From assembly GCA_048772705.1 (NCBI GenBank), contig JBLWGC010000082.1:124001-188000 (forward strand): a stretch of DNA of 64,000 bases, given 5' to 3'. Origin of the DNA: Leidyana gryllorum EB-2025a (taxonomy: Eukaryota; Apicomplexa). Under the pieces are notes generated by a model that was given only the letters and a program-made list of their open reading frames with translations, had not been told where the DNA came from and did no database searches. Position numbers and translations under genes: made by a program. Below, piece by piece: positions 45,403 through 53,499 of this stretch (positions within the stretch are counted from its first letter, which is position 1; every line of letters starts with the position of its first letter).

Positions 45403-46340
45403 CACTGTTTTGATCTTGGCATCTCGCCATATTTTTCTGCCCCCAAGTGCTAATTCACACTAACACACAGCCACACGAGACACTCCCCCACTGCCATTCC
45501 AAACCGTCGACAAAGTGAAGAGCGGTTGTTTGTGTGAGGGAATGTCTGGATGATAGGTGGAAGGTCGAAGCACTTTGGCTCGACGCTGATGCTTCGCCCT
45601 CAGTACGTTGTCGACACTCAGTCGGGCCGGAGGGGAGGTAAGACGGGGAGGGGAAGGGTAGTCAGAGGTGTTTTTGGAGAACGAAGGAGCACAGAGCATC
45701 TATCACTCTCGCTGAAGAACCATTGCGAATTCAGAGCGGAAACTCCTCGAGAGGAGAGAATTCGACTGAAGAGGACCTCCGCCGGCCCAGCACGCCGAAC
45801 CGGGGCCCTTCCCTTTGTTCTACTGCCACCACAACTCAGAACATGGATTGAGCTACCAACCAGACTAGGAGCTACTGGTATGAGGAGACGGCGTGTCCTC
45901 ACTGTCTCTCCGGTCATTACGGCTATCAGGGGCCAACTTGAGACGAGGGGGAAAGAAACGACCACAAGACGGGGAGACGACATACGAGAGAACAGAGTCT
46001 CGTCCTCACCAACGTGACACACGAGAGAGACACACACACGAGAAAGACACACACACACACACACACACGAGAGAGACACACACACACACACACGAGAGAG
46101 ACACACACACACGAGCACAACGATGGATTGTAGAGAAGCCGAGGGGGAGTGTCGTCTGAAAGTGATTGTGAATTGTCAGTTTGAATTAGAGATCGCGTCA
46201 ATGATGGTGGTGAAAAGTAGACCATATGAAGGAAATAGGTGAAGATGCGATCGAGTGAAGATGATCTAATTAGTTTGATAGACGACTCATTGCACAGACT
46301 GCTCAATGGCCGATTTAATTAATGATCAGTTTAATTCAAT
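45403..46340. other. 938-bp intergenic region with microsatellite
   Basis: This is the longest gap in the window, between the start of HRD3 and the stop of the small secreted protein gene, both on the minus strand. Open frames of about 150 residues exist on both strands (for example 45550-46017) but are arginine-rich or follow the repeat, and show no conserved domain or splice pattern. I see only the CA/GA repeat near 46017-46117. It should contain the HRD3 promoter. Confidence 0.6.
46017..46117. repeat. Compound CA / GAGA microsatellite
   Basis: About 100 bp of CA dinucleotides are interrupted by GAGAGA blocks at 20-40 bp spacing, giving a higher-order pattern of CACACGAGAGAGACACAC units. 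Confidence 0.9.
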
Positions 46341-46856
46341 TCAGTTCTTGATACCAGCTCCGACTAATTTCGGGGTAGCGGACTCCTCGGCTTGAGCTTC
46401 AGCGGCCTTCAGCTTCTCGATCTCCTTAAGCTTGGCGGCAACCTCGGGGTTGTTTTCCATGGCCCACGCTCTGCGGTAGGCGTCACCGACCTTGAGGTCG
46501 TTGAAGAAACGGGTGCGGTTCTCATGGTAGCCAGGTCTGTCTTGAGGAGGGATGTAGCCAGGATTGCGAGCCTGATAGCTCTTCGGCATCCAGTCCTCGG
46601 GTTTGCCGATGCGAGTCACGACTGGGTGGTCCTTGGCGTGGTAGCTGTTGGTGATGGGCTGCTTGAGGGTGTTGCGCTCGGGATTGCGGACAAAGGCGGG
46701 GGTGCCATCGTCGTTGATGTGATGGCCAGTAATAGGATCAACTCTAGGGAGCTGATTAATTCCGAAAGGGTAGATGCGTTGAACTTCGGGCTCCTCCGCG
46801 GTGTAGGCGGCAGTAGAGGCAACAAGGCCAGCAAGAGCAACGGAAAGGAACTTCAT
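46341..46856 (-). CDS. Small secreted protein, single exon
   Basis: The gene codes for 171 residues without an intron. MKFLSVALAGLVASTAAYTA is a clear signal peptide. The mature part is polar, proline-rich and without cysteines: RIYPFGINQLPRVDPITGHH, NPERNTLKQPITNSYHAKDH, PEDWMPKSYQARNPGYIPPQ and a C-terminal Glu/Ala/Lys helix. It has short repeated PGY/RN elements but no domain I recognise. Codon use favours G/C-ending codons strongly (AAG, GAG, CTC, GTC), more than in its neighbours, which is often seen in highly expressed genes. A role outside the cell or in the secretory system is likely but undefined. Confidence 0.8.
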   Translation of the reverse strand: MKFLSVALAGLVASTAAYTAEEPEVQRIYPFGINQLPRVDPITGHHINDDGTPAFVRNPERNTLKQPITNSYHAKDHPVVTRIGKPEDWMPKSYQARNPGYIPPQDRPGYHENRTRFFNDLKVGDAYRRAWAMENNPEVAAKLKEIEKLKAAEAQAEESATPKLVGAGIKN

Positions 46857-47140
46857 GTTGAACTCGACAGTAGCAGCTGGAAAACTGGTGTGTTAATGAG
46901 TAAGAGGTAAGAAGAGGTGGAAGTGATGATATTTCTTGTTTATTCGCAATGGAATAATGTCGCACACACCAATCTAATTACCCAAATGTGACCCAAAAAC
47001 CAATCTGTGTGTGTGCGCGCGTGTGTGTGGGGGGGGAGACTGTGCGCGCGGTGGGTCACGCGTGACTGTGTGCGGGCGCTCTCACTCTGTGTAACCAAAT
47101 GTGGGATTGCACGTGGTGTCGTGGTTTGGGAAAAAGTATC
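46857..47140. promoter_or_regulatory. Divergent promoter region with GT/GC and G tracts
   Basis: The 284-bp spacer separates the divergent secreted-protein and nuclease genes. It holds a (GT)n/(GC)n tract followed by a run of eight or more G at about 47007-47040, and a second GCGCGCGG at about 47045. No TATA box is obvious. Alternating purine-pyrimidine and G-run DNA may affect structure here. Confidence 0.4.
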
Positions 47141-48922
47141 ATGTTGGTGTGGTTGATATTGAGTGTGTCTGTAATATGGTCTGGCGCATATGCTTGGTGG
47201 GATCAGGTAGGAGTTTGATCCCCCCTTTGAAGCAGCACATATGGTGTGTAGGGCCACATGTTGGTTGCAGCAGTGGCCGAGCTAGCTCTGAACACTCCCC
47301 TAGCTTTACCGCAAGTCCCGCGCGGATCGGAACCGCTCACTCACGTCTTTCCCTGGACACCAAATCAAGGCCAAACTACAATTGACACCATTAATCTGCT
47401 CCTTCGCGCCTGGCGAGAGGACTATCCTGACCTATCGTCCTTTATATCCGCAGCCGTGTGGGCAGATCATATCAAATGTACCCAGGCATCCTCCTTCTGC
47501 CCCCTCGAGAATGGTGCCTATGATGCCATTGAGGTACGCACGCGTCCCTCCAATGAGGGGGGCGACGCCAGAGCTGCCAACAAACGACGCTTGAATCTCC
47601 AGATCTTCAACCACTACCATTTTGTCGACGTGCCCATATCGCCCCCCAATGTAAACAAATCTCAAGTCGCTGACGCTGTGCGTAAAGCCGTCTGGGAGCC
47701 CAATAATGCACTATGGCTACTGTTGCAAGGCATGAACTCTCTCACAGGAAGTCGAACATTGGTGCCCGAGTCGCTCATTGCCACCAATCTCACAGAGGCC
47801 GAGGCGGAAGATATTACCTTTTCTTCTGTGGCCAGACGAATTAGCAAGAACCGTCACTTCCCCCCATTGGGCGCCGCTGTTGCCGGCCGCAGAGGAACTC
47901 GGTTCTCATACAACCTCATCCTGAGGTATGGAGACAGCGTTTGTGCCACCAGCACACACTTTGCCACACACTTTGTCGGCAGGTTACTGATTCACATTTT
48001 TGGAGACCTCCATCAGCCGCTCCACACAGTGTCTCGCGTGGACCCGAAATGTGCTCCACACGGCGATCTCGGTGGCAACACGGTACTCCTCTCACGTTTT
48101 CAGCCCTCGACCAGAGATTGACTCGCTCAGGTTGCTGTCCGAGTGGCTCCTGACACCCGCTACCCGGACGCGCCCACCCCGAAGACGCTCCATCAGTTGT
48201 GGGACTCTGCTGGTGGTACTTTTGCTCGGAGCTATCCGGACTTTTCGGTCGAGCAGGCGCGAATTACTGTAAGATTGCTGCGCGTTTCTTGCCTGGCAAT
48301 CTGGTTGCAGGCGCGCGAGCTGGTGCACCGATACCCCCCCATAGGCGGCGTTTACGAGCCATCGTTTCAGAACATAATTCTTTCGGGTGTTTCTTACGCT
48401 GCTTCAAATGTGTACAATGGTGAGTGGGGTGAGTCCGGTTTGAAGATGAAAGGCGGCAGAAATCATGAATTTGGATCAATGTCCCACACCGAGTCATCCC
48501 TACGTGCCGTCAGAGGAGTATCTGACAGCGGTTAAGAATCACAGTATGTATCAAATCACGCGGGCGGGTTACAATTTGGCGTGGGTGCTGCGGAGAGTGG
48601 CCCATACAGTGCCAGCGGTGAGTGGGGTGGCTTCTGTTGGGCGCGAGTCACTCACTCTATTGCTCCGCTGCAGCCACTGACTCAGGAGACGCCGTGGAGT
48701 GATCCGTTTGTGTTACGAGCGGAAGTGCAGCTGTGGAAGACTGTTGCTGGTTCACTGTTGGTGACGACTGGGGCGAGTTTGTTTGTGTTGGGAATGTTGT
48801 GGCGAGGGTTGAGGTGTTCGGATCAGGAGGCGTGTATGCTGTCCAGAGGGTTATTGTTGGAGACTGAACGGGGTGAGAAGGACTGGATAAGCCGAAAGGG
48901 GAGTTACGCTGGTGGTGTGTGA
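47141..48922 (+). CDS. S1/P1-type nuclease with C-terminal membrane anchor
   Basis: S1/P1 nucleases are tri-zinc enzymes that cut single-stranded nucleic acid and 3'-nucleotides. Exons 47141-47206, 47252-47925, 47983-48082, 48131-48268, 48311-48419, 48514-48617 and 48674-48922 give 479 residues. The signal peptide ends in GAYA, so the mature chain would begin with WWDQGHM; an N-terminal Trp is a zinc ligand in this family. Other ligands are visible in AADHIKC-like WADHIKC, NHYHFVD, HIFGDLHQPLH and PHGDLGGN. TLHQLWDSAGG and the helix EEYLTAVKNHSMYQITRAGY also fit. A hydrophobic stretch near the C-terminus (SLLVTTGASLFVLGMLW) followed by a basic tail suggests a type I anchored ectoenzyme, as in trypanosomatid 3'-nucleotidase/nuclease. 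The next gene starts 14 bp after the stop. Confidence 0.9.
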
Positions 48923-48936
48923 GTGAGTTTTCCAAG

Positions 48937-49233
48937 ATGATGCCGGCTTGGAGGGTGTTGGTTTGTTGTTGGCTGGGTTTGGCGGCTGGTCAGCACATTC
49001 GGTCCTCGGCTGGAGGCCACCTGCCAATTCAGGAGGCCCCCTTGTCGGGGCAAACAGTAGCGACTTTCTTTCCACCGTTTTCAGTGGTATACAAGCTCTA
49101 CCGGCGGATTATGCAGCAGCAGCACGAGGACGAGGACGAAGAGACGCCCGCCTTGATAACGGAGGAAGTATCTCGCTGGACAGATTGGATTACCAAATTC
49201 TTTTCTCCGTACGGGCCTCGGCCTATCATTTAA
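48937..49233 (+). CDS. Small secreted protein
   Basis: This intronless frame codes for 98 residues. It begins ATGATG directly after CCAAG and encodes a good signal peptide, MMPAWRVLVCCWLGLAAGQ. The mature part contains TFFPPFSVVYKLYRRIMQQQ, an acidic EDEDEE run and EVSRWTDWITKFF. I do not recognise it. It begins 14 bp after the nuclease stop on the same strand, and its own stop overlaps the stop of the opposite gene. Because of these tight limits it could also be a 3' extension of the nuclease transcript. Confidence 0.62.
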   Translation: MMPAWRVLVCCWLGLAAGQHIRSSAGGHLPIQEAPLSGQTVATFFPPFSVVYKLYRRIMQQQHEDEDEETPALITEEVSRWTDWITKFFSPYGPRPII

Positions 49234-49760
49234 AGGACGTAATTGAGTATTTGCTGCTGATGAAAGACTTCAGTGGCGATGGCGACGAGTAGTGCCAGCG
49301 TGACGGTGCTGAGGATGACGGAATTCAGTGTCATGAAGCCATAGGAGATATACGTGGCGAGCATAAGGGTATCACACGTTTCTTGCACTGTCGTCACTTC
49401 AACGATCAACAAAGCAATTGCAGCATTTAGACTGAGAACAATGACCACCGCTATACTAAGAATCCGTAGATTGAGCCGAACCTCGTCGTCTGATAGCCAC
49501 CGACGACTCGCCAACGTCGAAAAGTACGTAGTCGCAGCCAGATATAAACACACAGACGTCGCCTGCACACTCTTTTCCCAATAGTTCAACCGTAACGAAG
49601 TGCACTCTTGCTGTAACGTCAGCATCTCAGGCACAAACAGCGTCAACACCGACATTATCAGTACACAGACCCCTACACCCGTTATGACCTTTGCCAAACC
49701 TTGACGCCGGTTGCAGTACAGGATCGCCGGACCGCCTCGGGCCACCCGCGATCTGAACAT
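49230..49760 (-). CDS. Four-span membrane protein, single exon
   Basis: The gene codes for 176 residues without an intron. Four hydrophobic segments are visible: VITGVGVCVLIMSVLTLFV, SVQATSVCLYLAATTYFST, ILSIAVVIVLSLNAAIALLI and GFMTLNSVILSTVTLALLVA. Short polar loops separate them; the first loop carries LQQECTSLRLNYWEK and the third EVTTVQETCDT, each with one Cys, so a disulfide between loops is possible as in tetraspan proteins. I cannot name the family. It follows the U2A' gene by 41 bp on the same strand, and its stop codon overlaps that of the convergent small secreted protein. Confidence 0.68.
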   Translation of the reverse strand: MFRSRVARGGPAILYCNRRQGLAKVITGVGVCVLIMSVLTLFVPEMLTLQQECTSLRLNYWEKSVQATSVCLYLAATTYFSTLASRRWLSDDEVRLNLRILSIAVVIVLSLNAAIALLIVEVTTVQETCDTLMLATYISYGFMTLNSVILSTVTLALLVAIATEVFHQQQILNYVL

Positions 49761-49801
49761 TTCACTCGATGCGAACCGACCCGATATTTATTTCAGCTCA
49801 A

Positions 49802-50667
49802 TTAGATCCCTTCGCCTTCGACGACCTTTGTCAGCTCAGCACTCCCGGCCGCGGTCGTCGCGGTCGCAGTGTTCTTGGCTGCGCTACTAATGTCCGCCGC
49901 CTCAGCAGCACCAGCAGCAGCAGCAGGAGGATCGCTCTTGCCCTTCTTGATCTGTCGCAGTAATTCTATGCCCTCGGGATTTTCCCCAAAGTACTGTTTT
50001 GCGTCCTCTCGATCCTGCGGGGCAAAGATTCAGACGAGAACTTTGTGGGTGACATACCTTATCCCGTATTCTGATAAAGTCAATGTACCGTAGTGTGGGG
50101 ATATTGTAAATTAGGAATCTTCTGTAGGCGGGAACACTGCTCGGACGCGTCAGTAGAGACGGAGGGGGAAGTGGGTGGGTTACCTGGTGACTGGGTTGTC
50201 TACGAGTTGCAAGCGCTCGAGTTTCTTGCACTGAACCAGCGGAAGGAGGTCTTCGAGGGCCTCGAGGTGGTTTCCAGTGGCGACGAGAGATTTGAGCGAA
50301 GGCAAACAGGAGGACAAGTCCTTGCCTATCCTAGCTATGCGATTGTTGGCCACTATCTGCGTCGTGGGTCTATGGCATTCAAGGGGAGGCGGCGGCGCCT
50401 ACCAAAGAAGAGAGACGATTCAGGACGGGAAAGCCATCCAGTCGAATAATATCGTTATCCGAGAGGTCTAAGCAGTCAAAGGCGTCATTGGTGACCCCCA
50501 AGTTCTCCACAACGGCTATCCGGTAACCTGACGGAGACAGAGAGAGAGAATTTGACAAAGGCGGCGAGGAGGCGGTGGGGTGGCTTACCCCTCAAGGTGA
50601 TTTGACGGTCATTTATGGGGTTGATACTTTGCGGTGCAGAGGTAATCAACTCCCTGCTTAGTCGCAT
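49802..50667 (-). CDS. LEA1: U2 snRNP protein A' (LEA1)
   Basis: U2A' binds stem-loop IV of U2 snRNA together with U2B'' and is part of the spliceosome. Exons 50667-50589, 50527-50403, 50356-50184, 50136-50058 and 50014-49802 give 222 residues. Leucine-rich repeats are visible: IAVVENLGVTNDAFDCLDLS then DNDIIRLDGFPVLNRLSSL, NNRIARIGKDLSSCLPSLKS, and LEALEDLLPLVQCKKLERLQ then LVDNPVT. The LRR cap SVPAYRRFLIYNIPTLRYID FIRIRDK is typical of U2A' and decides the identity. The C-terminus is Ala/Thr-rich. The protein is slightly shorter than human U2A' (about 255 residues), mostly in the tail. A CAACACAG sequence 9 bases upstream of the start resembles a splice acceptor. Confidence 0.93.
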
Positions 50668-50759
50668 TTGTTCTTCTGTGTTGAGTGGGGGGGTTTTTTT
50701 CAGCTAAATAGGTTCAATATGAGCCCCTGACAGTAAGTGACAGATTTTTGAACATAGAT

Positions 50760-53074
50760 ATGAGCAACCACCAAGACGCCGATCTGACCCCTGCTGCAAT
50801 GTACCTCAAAAGCGTTCAGGATGATTCTGCTGCTGCTTCCACACTCTGGTCTATACAGGTTGAACAGCCGCTCAGAGCCACTGCTGACATGACCGAGACT
50901 ACTGAAGTTGACCCTTCCCCAGGGGGACGTGGCTATGCGTCTCCAGAAGATCGCTGTTGTTCATGTTTGCGATATGCTGATTCCATCACAGTATCCGGCG
51001 CTCTTAGTGCCGAGATTGGGTTGCTCGACCCCGCCACGAAAGTTGAAGTAGCTCGATATCCTACCTGCTTGGTGACGCCCACGGCGAATAGATTGGTGGC
51101 CACGGCGCGCACGCCTGTAGGACACTCAAACTCGGCTGTCTTGCGGGAAAATGCGGCCGCTCGTCCGTCCCCATCCTTCGCTGCCGCCGACTTCCTGCTC
51201 ACCACTGAAACGCAACCCACGTGTCTGCACAAGCGGACCAGCAGTGACTTCCCTCAACCCTCCCGTCACAGCAGCCATAATGATCTCTATTCTCAAGAAT
51301 CGTTGCCACCGCAAATGTGTGGCGCATATCCCTCCCCAGAGTGGATGATGACCACCGATCCGTCATCGGCATACCATTCCTCCATACCAATGACCATCGA
51401 AGCTCTCTTACAAAAACATCATAATGAATCTGTTGATGATGTTCGATTAGCCATCACCAGCCGAACTCCCCCGGGCGTCACTGTCTTCGGCACAGCACCC
51501 CTACATGACTTCTGCATCTGCCCGTGCCACACTGTTACAGCCCATTATGTTTTAGAAGAATTCCTACACCAAGGCTTCACGTCCACTGTTATCGCCTGTC
51601 GACGAATTGCCTCATTAACCCAAGATTTGATTGATAAACACTATCCCAAGATGAAACTGACTTCTCATTATTTATCCCCAGCATCTAGCGAAGACGATAA
51701 TCCCTCATCTGGCGACTCTTCTGTACCTTCACCCACCTCTGTTAGAAAGGCTCTCGATTGGGTCATACCCATACAAGGAGCCTATGAACTCGTAATCAAG
51801 CTCGTCCACAAAAATAGGTATGTACGCCCAACTTGCTCCATCCCAACTTGCCCCATCCAAAACTCACCCGCACACACGTGTGTGTCCCTCCAGATGTAGT
51901 GCCGAGGAGCTGGAAAGATGTCTTCTCGAAACCCGATTCCTGTCTCTGCTTGACCATCCCAACGTGGCGAAATTATTGGCCCACCACGACGGAGTAAACG
52001 AACTGGTGAGCCGTCGCCCTTCTTGCTGCTCACACACACCACACGATCTTCAGTGGATGTTTTTCGAGAGGGCGTGCTACAGTGATCTCGAAGAGTCACT
52101 GCAAGGCCGCTCCCTATCTGAATCACAGGTGCAATCAATCATCCGCCAAATATTATCAGCCTTGGAGTATGTCCACTCCCGCGGAGTAATCCACTGCGAC
52201 GTAAAGCCCAAAAACGTTCTCGTCTATGACGCCGATCGGCTGAGATCACGACAGCCACGCCGCTACGGCGCGTCCCGGAAATTCGAAGGTACACACACAC
52301 ACTGCCTCGGCGGCTGGAGGCGGTTCGAGACGCCGTCGCACTTTGCCGTCGCACTTTGCTGTCGCACTTTGCTGTCGCGCTTTGCCGTCGCGCTTTGCCC
52401 TCTTCCACCGCCGCCTCTCACCGTCTGTGGCACCTCTCATGTTTGCTTGGTGTCCGCAGGGAATTGGAATTTGGCAGAATTGAAGTTAGGCGACTTTGGC
52501 TTAGCGAGAATGATGAGTGACCCGATGGGCGCTGTCAAGTTCGACGGAGTGCGAGGCTCCCACGGTTACTTTGCTCCCGAAATACTTTTGGTGAGGGTTC
52601 TCCTCCCAGCGATGTCACTTACCTCAATATCTCGCTCGTTCTCTCTTCAGCGACGCGATTACGATGCGAAAGTTGATGTGTGGTCCGCGGGAATCATAAC
52701 GTATACAATGCTGGCCGGATACGAGCCATTTTATCCACCGAGTGCGTGTATCAGCGTAAGTGATCAGTCAGTTTGGGGTTTGTAGAAGTGTGTGTGTGTG
52801 TGTAGGAGGAGATCAAATTCGATCCGCGATATTGGGCGAGCATATCTTCAACTGCTCAGGTGAGGCTGATTTCGCAGTTAAGACTTTGTGGCAGGATTTT
52901 TGCCGACGACTGTTGACCTTTGACCCTTCACGGCGTTTATCGGCCGGCGAGGCTCTGCAGCACCCATGGATGCATTGCCCGGAGCGACGACGATTCGAGC
53001 GTGACCGGCCGGTCCGGGTACTTCCAGGCTCCAAATCAACAGCTAATCTCATACTGAGAGCTGGTGAAGCTTGA
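50760..53074 (+). CDS. Protein kinase, non-RD type with long N-terminal extension
   Basis: Exons 50760-51817, 51894-52005, 52054-52288, 52460-52590, 52651-52755, 52806-52859 and 52895-53074 give 624 residues. The first 260 residues are polar and variable. The kinase N-lobe is unusual: FLHQGFTSTVIA replaces the glycine loop and about 65 polar residues separate it from the lysine strand ELVIKLVHK. Then come LLETRFLSLLDHPNVAKLL (helix C Glu), VIHCDVKPKNVLV with Cys in place of the HRD arginine, KLGDFGLA, GSHGYFAPEILL, VDVWSAGIITYTMLAGYEPF and FCRRLLTFDPSRRLSAGEAL. All core catalytic residues (Lys, Glu, catalytic Asp, DFG) are present. The C-lobe resembles the CaMK/CDPK group, but no EF hands follow. 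The last intron (52860-52894) is only 35 nt; it was chosen because it restores the helix STAQDFCRRLL. Confidence 0.86.
52333..52397. repeat. 13-bp minisatellite in kinase intron
   Basis: Five tandem copies of a 13-bp unit (C Y G T C G C R C T T T G) differ only at the Y and R positions. They lie in the 171-nt intron 52289-52459, far longer than most introns here, so the repeat probably accounts for its length. Confidence 0.9.
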
Positions 53075-53499
53075 TTAATGAGCCATTTTGGTCCCACTCG
53101 TTCATCGTTCAACGCCCATCGCCCGCACCCCTCTGTCAGAAGCAGCCAGCCGTGTCGGCTCTCTTTTTTCCCGAGTTGATCGATCGCCCAAGCTGCTGCC
53201 CTTTCATCAGCGGGATGAGTCTGTTTATTCATCGTGCTACACTTTCTGTTGTGAGCGGGGAGGCTCAATCAAAGCAGTCACGGATTGCAACACGCAAGCG
53301 TGAGAATGAGAAAGAGAAAGGGCAGCCGAGGCTTGGTTTGCGACACAACTCTAGTTATTATGCCCAGTCATCAGGTGCGGCGTGCTCCTGATAGCCTTAG
53401 CTCATCCGACGGGGGGCAAGCGGGCAGCCAGCCAGCCAGCCAACATCAAAAAGTGTCAACCTATTTTTGTTCCTTCTTTGGTCCCATCGAATAAGCACC
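53075..53499. other. 425-bp intergenic region
   Basis: Between the kinase stop and the GalNAc-transferase start I see no convincing gene. Short frames of about 70-105 residues exist but have no domain or splice support. A short (GCCA)n repeat lies at about 53429-53442. It should contain the promoter of the glycosyltransferase gene. Confidence 0.55.

Noticed and set aside
45550-46017. Plus-strand arginine-rich frame of 155 residues
   Set aside because: No domain, no splice support, and it runs into the CA/GA microsatellite.
46017-46117. Possible CRISPR-like array of regularly spaced repeats
   Set aside because: Units are simple dinucleotides without unique spacers, and the genome is eukaryotic.
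45618-46118. Minus-strand frame rich in Cys, Val and Ser
   Set aside because: Its repetitive N-terminus is simply the translated microsatellite.
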